Shown here one piece after another: positions 33,880 to 42,837 of a stretch of DNA of 64,000 bases. The DNA comes from Acidobacteriota bacterium (GTDB lineage Bacteria > Acidobacteriota > Terriglobia > Terriglobales > Acidobacteriaceae): NCBI GenBank assembly GCA_003225005.1, contig QIAN01000306.1, forward strand, positions 1 through 64,000, written 5' to 3'. Position 1 is the stretch's first letter; each line of letters opens with the position of its first letter. The notes under the pieces were generated by a model that worked only from the letters and a program-made list of their open reading frames with translations, was not told where the DNA came from and searched no databases. The position numbers and the translations under genes were made by a program.

Positions 33880-34702
33880 TATTTTTTGGTTGCAGGGGTG
33901 CCCGGTATCCGGTTCGTCCCACTGTTTGATATCCTAGTTCTCGTGAGATCTGCAGTCCTGCCGCTTGAATCATCGGTGCCAGCTGCCGCAAACGGGTAAC
34001 GGTCATGCGCACCATGGGCGCAGTAATGCTGAGACTGGCATGTACTCCGCCAGCGTGGTCCCAGATGGGAGCTGCGATGCACCGAATGTGCAGTTCATGC
34101 TCTTCCAGATCGCACGCATAGCCGTTCTTTCGAACCCGATACAATTCGCCTTCCAACTCCTGCCGGTTTCCCACGGTGTTCGGGGTCAAACGCTTCAGCC
34201 CCAATTGCGGAAGAATCTTTTTCCGTTCCTCGTCAGGCATGTAAGCCAGCATGACTTTGCCCACGGCAGTGCAATATAACGGAACGGCCGCGCCGATGCG
34301 CGAATGAATGCGCAGTGGCTCCGGCGAATCCAGCTTCTCGACATAAACTGCCGACAAGCCGTGCCGCACCGTCAGATGAATGGTTTCACGCGTTTGCTGA
34401 TTCAATTCTTGAAGATAAGGCAAGCTCAGGCGCCGTATGTCGAGTTGTCCGAGAGCTGCCTGACCAATAGAGAAACATGCAATCCCCAGGTGGTAAACGC
34501 CGTCGCCGCTGCAGTTCAGAAAGCCGGTGCCTTCCAGGTTCGCCAGAAAACGGTGGACCGTGCTCGCCGGCAGCCGCGAAAATACTGCAACCTGCTTGGC
34601 CGTGAGTCCGCGCGCCGATTCACTGAAGAGCTGAAGCAGCCGCAACCCCCGCTGCAGCGCCGTGATGTTGTAACTTCGTTTCGGAGCATCAGCCATGCGC
34701 AT
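33845..34702 (-). CDS. IclR-family transcriptional regulator
   Basis: A 285-residue regulator. The N-terminal winged helix (ALQRGLRLLQLFSESARGLTAKQVA, LPASTVHRFLANLEGTGFL) and C-terminal effector domain (AVGKVMLAYMPDEER, GYACDLEEHELHIRCIAAPIWDHAG, ASLSITAPMVRMT) are complete. IclR members such as KdgR sense sugar acids, including 2-keto-3-deoxygluconate. Its place at the head of the leftward run with KDG kinase and KDPG aldolase makes it the likely regulator of the island. It starts 75 nt below the RraA-like gene. Confidence 0.9.
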   Translation of the reverse strand: MRMADAPKRSYNITALQRGLRLLQLFSESARGLTAKQVAVFSRLPASTVHRFLANLEGTGFLNCSGDGVYHLGIACFSIGQAALGQLDIRRLSLPYLQELNQQTRETIHLTVRHGLSAVYVEKLDSPEPLRIHSRIGAAVPLYCTAVGKVMLAYMPDEERKKILPQLGLKRLTPNTVGNRQELEGELYRVRKNGYACDLEEHELHIRCIAAPIWDHAGGVHASLSITAPMVRMTVTRLRQLAPMIQAAGLQISRELGYQTVGRTGYRAPLQPKNSAAEAGLAKVL

Positions 34703-34777
34703 GCCAAAATCTACCGATACAAAATGAAAGTGCGAATTATCTGATGGAAGTCATATTTTTGCAACAGATCTCTTGCC

Positions 34778-35563
34778 TCACAGCCGGCCGAACTTCTTGA
34801 CCGCATCCACTATCGATTTCAGTTGTTCGATTACGGCATACATCGAGTGCTCCTTGAAATCCATTTGCTGGGCAAGGGTTAACACTTCTTGCGCCTTGGC
34901 TCTGGGAACTATGACCACGCCATCGCTGTCTGCGGTGACGATGTCACCTGGATTCACAGTAACGCCGTCGCAGGTAACGGGAATCTGCCCACCTCCGAAG
35001 CGATAGTGATGCACGGACGTGGAGGGCACGATCCCCGTCGCGTACACCGGGAATCCGATCTTTCGCAGATAGGCGACGTCGCGAACGCCTCCATCAATCA
35101 CAGCCCCGGCGTACCCGCGGGCTGCCATCGCTGTGCCCATCAGTCCGCCCATTCCCGCGATGTCTTCGCCGTTCTCCACCACCATGACGTAAACCGAATC
35201 CGTGGTGCCCTGATCAATCGCCGTCAACATTCCACTCAATGCGGCAGGGTCCGTGTTGCCTTCATCTTTCTTGAGCTGAACCGTCCGTGCGAAGCCGGCA
35301 AACTTCGTGGTGAAAATTGGATGCATGCGGTGTGTCATGTACATCCGCTTGCCCGTCAGTTCCTCGAGTGCATCCGACACAGAAGCCACTTCCACACGGC
35401 GAAAATCAGCAAGCATCGCGCCTTCCAATTGCGCTGCCGGCGAACGGGAAGCAGATTGCGCGCCAGGCATCCTGACCCCGCTCAATCCTGCACATAAAAT
35501 GCCGACAGAAAGCAGAAATGCGGTAATGGCGTGCGATTTCACGTAGCCATGAAATTTGTCCAT
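34778..35563 (-). CDS. Exported RraA / HMG-aldolase family protein
   Basis: About 261 residues from MDKFHGYVKSHAITAF, with a GGGAGGG SD before it. A signal segment (ITAFLLSVGILCAGLSG) precedes an RraA fold: GLMGTAMAARGYAGAVIDGGVRD, VYATGIVPSTSVHHYRFGG and a metal-site region VTVNPGDIVTADSDGVVIVP. Members are 4-hydroxy-4-methyl-2-oxoglutarate aldolases, oxaloacetate decarboxylases or RNase E regulators. The GGVRD Arg/Asp used in catalysis is present, so an enzyme is likely. Cytoplasmic RNase control is excluded if the signal is real. It is divergent from the second RidA gene. Confidence 0.85.
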   Translation of the reverse strand: MDKFHGYVKSHAITAFLLSVGILCAGLSGVRMPGAQSASRSPAAQLEGAMLADFRRVEVASVSDALEELTGKRMYMTHRMHPIFTTKFAGFARTVQLKKDEGNTDPAALSGMLTAIDQGTTDSVYVMVVENGEDIAGMGGLMGTAMAARGYAGAVIDGGVRDVAYLRKIGFPVYATGIVPSTSVHHYRFGGGQIPVTCDGVTVNPGDIVTADSDGVVIVPRAKAQEVLTLAQQMDFKEHSMYAVIEQLKSIVDAVKKFGRL

Positions 35564-35654
35564 TTTGCCCTCCCCCGTGTATACATGTGCGCGGACTCTA
35601 ACACTGTTTTTCATGGCGTGGAAGAGCCAATCCATGTATCGAGGAGGGCCGGAA

Positions 35655-36128
35655 ATGAAAATAACAATCGAGATCAGAATTTTCAGGCAGTTTCTCTTTG
35701 CTATTGCCCTTGCATTAGCGGTGGCAACCCTCTCGCAGCGAGGTTATGCACAGGAACACAAGGCGATAAATTTGTCCCCCGCAAGGGGCCTTCCGTTTAA
35801 TGACGGCATCGTGGCTGGAAACACCCTGTACGTCGCCGGCCAGGAGGGCACCGATGACTCCGGCAAGTTAGCCTCAGGTGGCATTGGTCCTGAGACGACT
35901 GCTGTGCTCGAAAACATCCAGAAAGTCCTCAAGGCCGCGGGTTTCGAGCTGAAAGACGTTGTCAACGTGACGGTTTTTCTCGCCGATATTCATGAGTTTG
36001 GGGACATGAATAAGGTCTACAAAAACGTGATGCCCGATCCCAAGCCAGCTCGCGCCACTATCCAGGCCGCGGCTCTAGTCAACAATGCGCGGGTGGAAAT
36101 CTCGGCCATTGCGGTGAAGCAGAAGTAG
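35655..36128 (+). CDS. RidA/YjgF family protein with Sec-type signal
   Basis: A 157-residue protein from MKITIEIRIF, with GAGGAGG just upstream of the ATG. A hydrophobic signal (FLFAIALALAVATLSQRGYAQ) leads to a complete RidA domain: GIVAGNTLYVAGQEGTDD, LENIQKVLKAAGFELKDVVN and the active-site Arg in KPARATIQAAALVNNARVEI. It is the second exported RidA within 6 kb, divergent from the RraA-like gene (92 nt between starts). It may handle imines or act as a dehydrating/deaminating helper outside the cytoplasm. Confidence 0.9.
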   Translation: MKITIEIRIFRQFLFAIALALAVATLSQRGYAQEHKAINLSPARGLPFNDGIVAGNTLYVAGQEGTDDSGKLASGGIGPETTAVLENIQKVLKAAGFELKDVVNVTVFLADIHEFGDMNKVYKNVMPDPKPARATIQAAALVNNARVEISAIAVKQK

Positions 36129-36390
36129 GGAGTTCTCGCCGCTGGTGAGGCCGGGCCTATTTGCGCATTCGCGGAACCATTTTCGGCCCAAGCAGTGAGG
36201 ATGCTATTGCAGTTCTTCCTCGAACGGAAGCAAACGGAGGCAAAGAGTTGACACGCCTACCGCGATTGCGATACACCCTCGTTCCAGCCTGGGCTGGGCT
36301 TTCAAAACCGAGGAAAGCTTTTCACGGGATGAAAATCCAGTATGGGACGGTGTTCAATCTTGTAGCGGCCTTTCCGGCAGGATATCGGCT

Positions 36391-37365
36391 ATGTGTAACC
36401 AGCAGCGCGCTCTTGTCGCGATACTCGCGTTTCTCTGTCTCGTTCTGGCGGCGTATGGGAAGCGGGATCCCGGCACTTCCCGCCGTCCGCCTTCAGGCGG
36501 ATTGAATCCGGGGAACCGGTCTGGCAACGGCCAGCGGGAGAGTTCGAACGCAGCGCCGTTGGGGGGGAATTTGCGGGCGCGAAGTTCTCTCCTCCGCATG
36601 CCAGTGCAAGTTGGGCAGCCGCAGCGGCAAAATGATCCCGTCCAAACCTTCTCCGGCAACGGCGAGAAGACATTTGCTGGTAGCTGCGCCGAGTGTCACG
36701 GTCTCGACGGGCGAGGTGGCGCGCGCGCGCCCAACATCGCGGAAAACCCAAGAGTGCAGAGGCTCTCCGATGATCAGATTTTCGGCGTTATTGAGAATGG
36801 CATTCCTGGAACCGGGATGCCCGCCTTCCACGTGCTCGAAAGTTCTGATATCAAGTCAGTAGTAGCGTACCTCCGCACTCTTCAAGGGACAAAGAAAACG
36901 GCCGAACTGCCCGGCGATCCCGACCGCGGAAAAGCAATTTTCTTTGGCAAGGCAAAATGCTCCAGCTGCCACCTGGTCGCGGGCAAAGGCGGATTCATCG
37001 CCTCCGACCTGTCGGGTTACGCGCGCACGCATTCGGTGGAAGAGACTCGCAGCACCATCACGAGTCCCAATCCCACCGGAGACCGGCAGTCACGAACCGT
37101 AACGGCGAGCACTCGCGACGGGAAGAAATATGTGGGAAGGATTCGCAACGAGGATAATTTTTCTCTCCAGTTGCAGGCTTTAGATGGTACGTTTCACTTC
37201 CTCGCCAAGCCTGATATCGAACGCCTAGACGTCAGTCCGCAATCATTGATGCCATCGGACTACCGCTCAACTCTTAGCCCGAATGAATTGAATGATTTGA
37301 TCAGTTATCTGATGACGTCGGCGAACCCTGGCGAAATTCCAAAAGAAATTTTGGATGAAGAATAG
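36391..37365 (+). CDS. Exported dihaem c-type cytochrome
   Basis: A 324-residue protein with a signal (ALVAILAFLCLVLAAYG). Two haem c sites are visible: CAECHGLDGRGG (about residue 96) and CSSCHLVAGKGG (about 191). The first domain is a classic class I cytochrome with an axial Met candidate in TGMPAFHV. The second resembles the haem-binding domain often fused to PQQ or membrane-bound dehydrogenases, with a following beta segment (RTVTASTRDGKKYVGRI). It is a good electron acceptor for the PQQ dehydrogenase at 30803-32422. The 260 nt before it show no gene. Confidence 0.85.
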   Translation: MCNQQRALVAILAFLCLVLAAYGKRDPGTSRRPPSGGLNPGNRSGNGQRESSNAAPLGGNLRARSSLLRMPVQVGQPQRQNDPVQTFSGNGEKTFAGSCAECHGLDGRGGARAPNIAENPRVQRLSDDQIFGVIENGIPGTGMPAFHVLESSDIKSVVAYLRTLQGTKKTAELPGDPDRGKAIFFGKAKCSSCHLVAGKGGFIASDLSGYARTHSVEETRSTITSPNPTGDRQSRTVTASTRDGKKYVGRIRNEDNFSLQLQALDGTFHFLAKPDIERLDVSPQSLMPSDYRSTLSPNELNDLISYLMTSANPGEIPKEILDEE

Positions 37366-37444
37366 GTCCGCCCCGGTCACGTATTTGCCTGCTGCCTCGA
37401 AGTTGAAAACTCGAGCGTTTATCCTTCCTCGCATTCCTCTCAAG

Positions 37445-39601
37445 TCAGACAGAGTCCGCAACTGTGTCTGGTTCACGCTCTGAGGTGGAATTGAGGATTG
37501 TTGATTCCGAAGTTGCTGCGTCCCGCAGCCCGATTCCCGCAACGAGATAAAACAAAGCTGCAATCAACAACAGTGCTTTGAGCCCGACGACGAGAGACAG
37601 ATTTTCCATCAAGCCCCCGACCACCGCCCCGAGCACGTTCGCCGCCAAGGCCGCACTCGGCGACGGAGTGGAGCGGAACTCGCGCGCAAACAGCAAGCCC
37701 GCGAAGAAAACCGGTACGGCAAATAGACCTGCAGCCAGCGAGCCAACCGCCAAGGTTGAGCCCGGAATACGAGCGAAACGCACGAGATAAATAGAAATCA
37801 GAGCGATTTGTAGTCCGACAAGAATCCACCATCGATTGAATCGCTGGCTGTACTTGTCCATTACGATATTGGCGACTACGAGTGCGGTGAGAACAGCGGC
37901 TATCGCTACGCTGTTCACTTGCCAGGTGGTTCCGAAAAATAAAGCCAGACGGCTTACGATCTGAGTCTCAAGAAGCATGAACCCGGCTCCCATGGCAAAG
38001 AAGAACAAAGACGATTGCCGGACATGGCTGGTCGAGATGCTCCGGCGGTAGTAGAAGGCAAGCAGCAAGACCAAGGTACTAAGGGTCAGAAAAACGGCCG
38101 GAATGCTTTTCTTTTCCTGATACAAGTACGGCCAATCATCGGTAGTGATCGGAATTGGCGGCGCGCTGTCGAAAGTTCGCTTTTGCCGTTCCACGAACGT
38201 CTTTAGCCCCGGATCTCGCGCGATGCTATTTTCGACCTCTTCCGAAGCTGAGATCACGAAGCAAGTTGCCCCCGCCCCATAGCTCGACTCAGCGAGGAAA
38301 ACTACTGGCGGCTTTCCGAAGACGCGAGTGAGCAGCATATAGAGTCGCCGGCCGAGCCAAAGCCGGTCCACCTGGAACTTTAGGAACAGCGTTCCATTCG
38401 GAGAAAGAAGGTCGCGAGCTTCGCGCAACGACTCCTCGGTGTAGACGTAGTTGTCTATCCGCATGTTGGCGTATTCCGACTGCTGTGTGTGTGAGTCCAA
38501 AAGGCCCATGAGAACCAGATCGTAGTGCTTGGCGGTTCGCTTCATGAACGCCCGCGCGTCGGTTAGGTGTGCGGAAACCGTGGACGACTCGTAAGGTCTT
38601 TCGGGATGGGTTCGACCGAGGTTTAGGATGGCTGGATCAATTTCTACCGCATCGATGGACTTGCTATTGCCGCGAACTGCCGCCGCTACGTCGTTCCCGG
38701 TACCCGCTCCAACAACCAGGACGCTGGGATTGGCTACCGTAAAGCGGAAGGGAAGGTTGTACGGGCTCTCGTCAGCGGGTTGTTGCAGAAGACCAGGATG
38801 TCGGTTGAGAAATTCTGACGAAAGATTGATGATCATTTGATAGCCGACATGGTTCACGTTGACGAGGGTGGCCAGCCACTCCCGATTCTTAAAATAGTAA
38901 CGCTGGATGTCGATCTGCTGATACGGGGTCCAGATGGTGAAGTGGTCCGTGGTAGCCTTTTCGTGGAGAAGCAGGACGGCTGGCACGATCAAGGAGGCCA
39001 CCGCGAACCGACGCCTCCAGTTTGCTTGTAGTAGTGCAAAGCCGAGCAAAACTAGGCCAAACCAAAACACCGGTGATAAGGCCCTGAAACTCACGAACGA
39101 AAACAACATGATGCCGAACAGGCTTGCACCAAGATTCCACGAATAGGCCCTCAATCGATCTGGCGCAGAATCCAACTCCTGACTGACGAGCTGTCCCAGC
39201 GGAATAAAGATAGTGGTCAAGAAGAAAAAAAAGACCCCGACGATTACGGCATCCAAAAGAATGTTAGGCCAGTTTCGTATCGTCCCGGTAGACCAGATGG
39301 CAATGTCCTGTCCGGCACCCAGCGTCTGTGACAGTCCTTCCAACAAGCGTGGAGCCCAAGGGTTGCGAACCAGCAGAATCACCGCCAAGATGGCCTGAAT
39401 GCTTCTCCACCAATAAACGCGTTTCGGGGCCAAAGCGCAGCCCACTCCGAAGCCGAGAAAACAAAGCAACAGCGCTAAGTTTTTGGCATATGCAAAAATC
39501 CGCACTTCGGTGGAGAGCCAGCGAATAATCGCAAGTTCGGCAAATAGCGTGAGGCAACTGGCGAGAAAAAGCCTATGAGTGTTTGGACGGTCTGGGTGCA
39601 T
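37445..39601 (-). CDS. Multi-spanning membrane protein with internal spermidine-synthase-like domain
   Basis: About 718 residues. The N-terminal ~200 residues have about six membrane segments (LFLASCLTLFAELAIIRWL, LALLLCFLGFGVGCAL). The middle (about 285-490) is a SAM/dcSAM-type Rossmann domain: VLVVGAGTGNDVAAAVRG, VEIDPAILNLGRTHPE, AHLTDARAFMKRT and YDLVLMGLLDS. The C-terminal part has about six more membrane segments. Such fused aminopropyltransferase-like proteins are known, but whether they make polyamines is open. An in-frame GTG start 7 codons upstream is also possible. Confidence 0.8.
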   Translation of the reverse strand: MHPDRPNTHRLFLASCLTLFAELAIIRWLSTEVRIFAYAKNLALLLCFLGFGVGCALAPKRVYWWRSIQAILAVILLVRNPWAPRLLEGLSQTLGAGQDIAIWSTGTIRNWPNILLDAVIVGVFFFFLTTIFIPLGQLVSQELDSAPDRLRAYSWNLGASLFGIMLFSFVSFRALSPVFWFGLVLLGFALLQANWRRRFAVASLIVPAVLLLHEKATTDHFTIWTPYQQIDIQRYYFKNREWLATLVNVNHVGYQMIINLSSEFLNRHPGLLQQPADESPYNLPFRFTVANPSVLVVGAGTGNDVAAAVRGNSKSIDAVEIDPAILNLGRTHPERPYESSTVSAHLTDARAFMKRTAKHYDLVLMGLLDSHTQQSEYANMRIDNYVYTEESLREARDLLSPNGTLFLKFQVDRLWLGRRLYMLLTRVFGKPPVVFLAESSYGAGATCFVISASEEVENSIARDPGLKTFVERQKRTFDSAPPIPITTDDWPYLYQEKKSIPAVFLTLSTLVLLLAFYYRRSISTSHVRQSSLFFFAMGAGFMLLETQIVSRLALFFGTTWQVNSVAIAAVLTALVVANIVMDKYSQRFNRWWILVGLQIALISIYLVRFARIPGSTLAVGSLAAGLFAVPVFFAGLLFAREFRSTPSPSAALAANVLGAVVGGLMENLSLVVGLKALLLIAALFYLVAGIGLRDAATSESTILNSTSEREPDTVADSV

Positions 39602-40068
39602 GAAGAGCGCCTTGCACATCACCGGCGGCTATACGACTCTGAGAGGCGACAATAATCAGGAAGCCCGATAAGCGGAAGGACCGAGCTATTATTCGGAAAT
39701 TCTTGCTACGGAACGATCTTTTCGGCTCGATAAGGAAATTGAACTCCCCTGTCCCCAACTGGTCGCCACTAAACACTCCGTGCACTGCGGCGCCGTGATA
39801 CTCAAGGTCGGCAGTATACACCTTCCTTTTACTCTCACGGTCATTGAGGCAGGGTCGATTCCAAAGACCTTAGTTTAAGCACTGCCGGCGGTGACAGGTC
39901 CGTCAAAATGTGCAGAACTCCGACGAGGATGTGCACGAGTACAATGCTCATGATTGTGCACGGGCTTGGGTCTCTCTATTTAATCCACGGAGCGGCGGGA
40001 CGTGACGTCTACTCGCCCCCGTCAGTCCAATGGCCGATTTATAATGATCGAATCCGCCAACAGAAAGA
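39602..40068. other. Intergenic region, no gene seen
   Basis: I find no convincing coding frame here. Two copies of the palindrome GTGCAC stand 25 nt apart (39931-39936 and 39956-39961), possibly a regulator site. Confidence 0.4.
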
Positions 40069-40260
40069 ATGCTAGACTCGGTGCGAGCAGAAATCATGCG
40101 ACTTCACGAAAAATTGGAACCGCGGCCTCACGAAACCAGGGTGCAAGAACTCTCTAGAGAACGCAAGTCTGAAAACCGGCAATTGGAACGGTTGGCAGCG
40201 CTCCTTGCGAAAAAGGCTGATCCGGCTACAGCCAACGTGCCCGACGACAAGGCGGCTTAG
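40069..40260 (+). CDS. Possible small helical protein
   Basis: A 63-codon frame starting MLDSVRAEIMRLHEKL, predominantly charged and helix-forming (ELSRERKSENRQLERLAALLAKK). It has an AGAAAG stretch before the ATG. I know no homologue. It may be a real small coiled-coil protein or chance, since it stands alone in a 770-nt gap and no neighbour supports it. Confidence 0.3.
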   Translation: MLDSVRAEIMRLHEKLEPRPHETRVQELSRERKSENRQLERLAALLAKKADPATANVPDDKAA

Positions 40261-40372
40261 TCCAGCCCAAGGGGCGTACCATTAACGCTGCAGGAAGCCC
40301 ACGCCGATATGAAAAGTTGAAATAGGCAGGTGACCCCTTCGCTACGCTGGAAAGACAGCACAACGGCTGTCC

Positions 40373-41866
40373 TCAGATCGTGGTCCTGTTCACGATTCCC
40401 ACCAGAGTGCCGCTCTCCACATATTGTACGTTTGCGCGAAGCCATTCGTTGGGCTGGTAGCGCCCCACCAGATGGAGCTTCTGGTAATTATCGGTGAGAG
40501 CTGTGGTGAACTTCGCCTGGGCAAGATCGGGGTGAGCAGCGCCCGTCCCACACGTTCCCAGAGTGATCGCTTCGACCGTCTTGCCGATGAACGAGTGCAT
40601 GAAGGCTAGCTTTTTCTCAGCGGCAATGTCGCGCAGGATACGGTTTCGTTCGCGAGCGGTATGAGCGGGAACTTGATTCGCCATGCTAGCGGCGGGAGTG
40701 CCGGGGCGTGCGGAATATGTGAAGACGTGCAGGTACGTGAAGGGAAGCTCTTCAATCAGGCGACGCGTTTCTTCAAACTCGGCGGCGGTTTCGCCGGGGA
40801 ATCCCACCATGACGTCGGCTCCGATGGCGGCCGTGGGCATGGCGGCGCGAAGCTTTTCAATCTTTTCGCGATAATGCCAGGGACGATATTTTCGGTGCAT
40901 GCGGCGAAGTACGGCGTCGCTGCCCGATTGCAAAGGGACGTGCGCGTGCTTCGCGATGCGCGGCGAGCGGGCAACCAGGGAGATAAGGTCGTCGGTCCAG
41001 TCCATAGGCTCGACCGAGGAAATGCGAAGCTTCTCCAGAGATGTTTCTTCGAGAATGGCGCGGATGAGGTCTTCGAAACGCAGCTCGGTTGTCTTGCTGC
41101 AAGCTGACGGCTGACGGCTGACAGCCAAATCCCGGCCCCAGCGGCCCAAGTTAATGCCGGAGATGACAACCTCGCGATAGCCGGTCGCCACCAGCGCGTT
41201 CACTTCGCGGAAAATTTCGGTTGGCGGCAATGATCGGCTTTGACCACGGACGAACGGAATAACGCAGAATGAGCAGCGATTGTCGCATCCATCCTGGACT
41301 TTGAGGTTAGGACGGTTGCGCTCGTTGGCCGCCCCCGTGCCTTCAAAAACAGGCGCCGCCAGCAGTTCAGTGTGGGCAAAGATGTCGGAAACAAAAATGC
41401 GATTCTCAATTCTGCCAGCTTGGTTCTCGGTGAGAGTTGCGACCGGGACGAAGGTCGAGCCGTGTCCCGAGCTTGTAGGTTCGGCGGTTGAAGCCAACAA
41501 CCGCGGCTGAACCCTTTCCCGGACCGGCACCTCTCGGAGCGCCAGATCGGCGAGTTGGTGCTTATGCGAATTTCCGATGACCGCGCTAACGCCGGGAAGC
41601 GCGGCAATTTCCTTAGAGGCGCGCTGCGCATAGCATCCGGTGATAATAATTTTCGCTTCTGGATTCTGCCGGCGCGTGCGCCGGATGGCGGCCCTCGCAT
41701 CCCGATTCGCCGCCGCTGTGACGTCACAGGAATTGAACAGAACAAAGTCGGCCTGCGTGGCGGTGGAGGCACGTGCGAGGCCCCGCTGTTCGAATTGATG
41801 TTCAAGGGCCGCGCCGTCGGCCTGGTTAGCACGGCAACCGAAATTCTCCACGTAAAAAGTCGCCAC
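40373..41866 (-). CDS. mtaB: tRNA (N6-threonylcarbamoyladenosine37-C2) methylthiotransferase MtaB
   Basis: About 497 residues from a GTG at 41866 (MATFYVENFGCRANQADGAA). It has an N-terminal UPF0004 domain with its cluster cysteines (ENFGCRANQADG, FNSCDVTAAA, IITGCYAQRAS), the radical-SAM motif CDNRCSFCVIPFVRG and a C-terminal TRAM domain (LTDNYQKLHLVGRYQ). It adds a methylthio group to t6A37 of tRNA. The frame opens at another GTG at 41911, but family members begin at the later site. A 13-codon insert (VSRQPSACSKTTE) follows GRWGRDLA and matches a word repeat found in spacers. Confidence 0.92.
   Translation of the reverse strand: MATFYVENFGCRANQADGAALEHQFEQRGLARASTATQADFVLFNSCDVTAAANRDARAAIRRTRRQNPEAKIIITGCYAQRASKEIAALPGVSAVIGNSHKHQLADLALREVPVRERVQPRLLASTAEPTSSGHGSTFVPVATLTENQAGRIENRIFVSDIFAHTELLAAPVFEGTGAANERNRPNLKVQDGCDNRCSFCVIPFVRGQSRSLPPTEIFREVNALVATGYREVVISGINLGRWGRDLAVSRQPSACSKTTELRFEDLIRAILEETSLEKLRISSVEPMDWTDDLISLVARSPRIAKHAHVPLQSGSDAVLRRMHRKYRPWHYREKIEKLRAAMPTAAIGADVMVGFPGETAAEFEETRRLIEELPFTYLHVFTYSARPGTPAASMANQVPAHTARERNRILRDIAAEKKLAFMHSFIGKTVEAITLGTCGTGAAHPDLAQAKFTTALTDNYQKLHLVGRYQPNEWLRANVQYVESGTLVGIVNRTTI
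41085..41127. repeat. Word repeat inside mtaB
   Basis: GCTGACGGCTGACGGCTGACAG, with neighbouring bases, sits in frame within mtaB. Related strings (AGCCGTCAGCCTTCAG) lie at 50171-50200. Confidence 0.55.
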
Positions 41867-42001
41867 GGAAATATGGTAGCGCAATGCCTCGATTTTGCGC
41901 AGGGAGGCCACCCCAAAATCCGGACATCACCGAGCCATCCTCTGTTCCCGTAGGGAGCAGGGTCGATGGAGGCTTCTCGAACCGGTTCGACAGGGCCAGG
42001 T

Positions 42002-42319
42002 TCACGCTGACGCGGCGGTCCTTTTTTGGGTGAAGCATTCGCGGCAGAGGACGGGACGGCCTTGCGTGGGGCGGAAAGGCACTGTCGTATCCTTGCCGCA
42101 TTGCGAGCATGTGGCCCGAGTCTCCACCTTGCTGTAGTTGTAGTTGCGAGACGGAGGCGGACTGGAACCGAGCACGGCCACTCGCTTGGACTTGCAAGCC
42201 TTGCAGCGCTTGGGCTCGTTTTTGAATTGCTTGTCGTGAAAAAAAAGTTGTTCACCGGCAGTGAAGACAAAGTCGGCACCGCAATCGATGCATTTCAACA
42301 TCTTGTCCTGAAATTCCAT
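42002..42319 (-). CDS. Zinc-ribbon protein (zf-trcl-like)
   Basis: A 105-residue protein with two zinc sites. The first pairs CIDCGADFVFTAGEQLFF with RCKACKSKR; the second pairs CSQCGKDTTVPFRP with LCRECF. A Ser/Pro/Asn spacer lies between. It resembles the short bacterial trcl/zinc-ribbon proteins of unknown role, possibly nucleic-acid binding. I chose the ATG at 42319 because the preceding ~31 codons are not family-like. An AAGGGAGA stretch upstream could be the SD. Confidence 0.8.
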   Translation of the reverse strand: MEFQDKMLKCIDCGADFVFTAGEQLFFHDKQFKNEPKRCKACKSKRVAVLGSSPPPSRNYNYSKVETRATCSQCGKDTTVPFRPTQGRPVLCRECFTQKRTAASA

Positions 42320-42597
42320 TGAGGATGGTTCTCCCTTCGGCCTGTCTCTGGCCTTCACGCGCGGGGAAGCGCAGTGAAGCTGAAGAAAAGGTTGTCTACA
42401 TCCCCCCCTCAAACTGCTCCTGGACTCGGCCCGCCACGCAACCAGGACGGCGCGTGGGTCAACCCTTGCTTGATGCCGGATGAATGATGGTTATGAAATG
42501 ACTCCCTGCTACAACTCTGCTTTGGTGGGGGCCATACAGAGCAGGGCCGCCCCGGGATGGAGGCGACCCTTCGAGTTAATTAGTTAGTATTGCTCCG

Positions 42598-42795
42598 TTA
42601 ATCCTGCTCCTTACGCGTCTTCTTACGGGCACGCTTGCGAGCCAATGCGGCCTTCACGCGCTTTTTTTCGCCCGGCTTCAGATAAAAGGAGTGACGCTTG
42701 ACCTCCTTAATAATGTCTTCCTGTTGCACCTTGCGCTTGAAACGGCGCAGAGCGTTTTCGAGGGACTCGCCCTCTTGCAGTCTTACTTCGGCCAA
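42598..42795 (-). CDS. rpsU: 30S ribosomal protein S21
   Basis: A 65-residue basic protein, MAEVRLQEGESLENALRRF followed by KRKVQQEDIIKEVKRHSFYL and a Lys/Arg tail. This is the standard S21, which contacts the Shine-Dalgarno region of 16S rRNA. The length matches the family. A promoter candidate lies just upstream. Confidence 0.95.
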   Translation of the reverse strand: MAEVRLQEGESLENALRRFKRKVQQEDIIKEVKRHSFYLKPGEKKRVKAALARKRARKKTRKEQD

Positions 42796-42837
42796 AAGCG
42801 GTACACCCCCAAACTAGTCCGGTAGGAACCCCGTTAG

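Noticed and set aside
36161-36505. 114-codon frame before the cytochrome gene
   Set aside because: Overlaps the cytochrome signal region in another frame; no family-like sequence.
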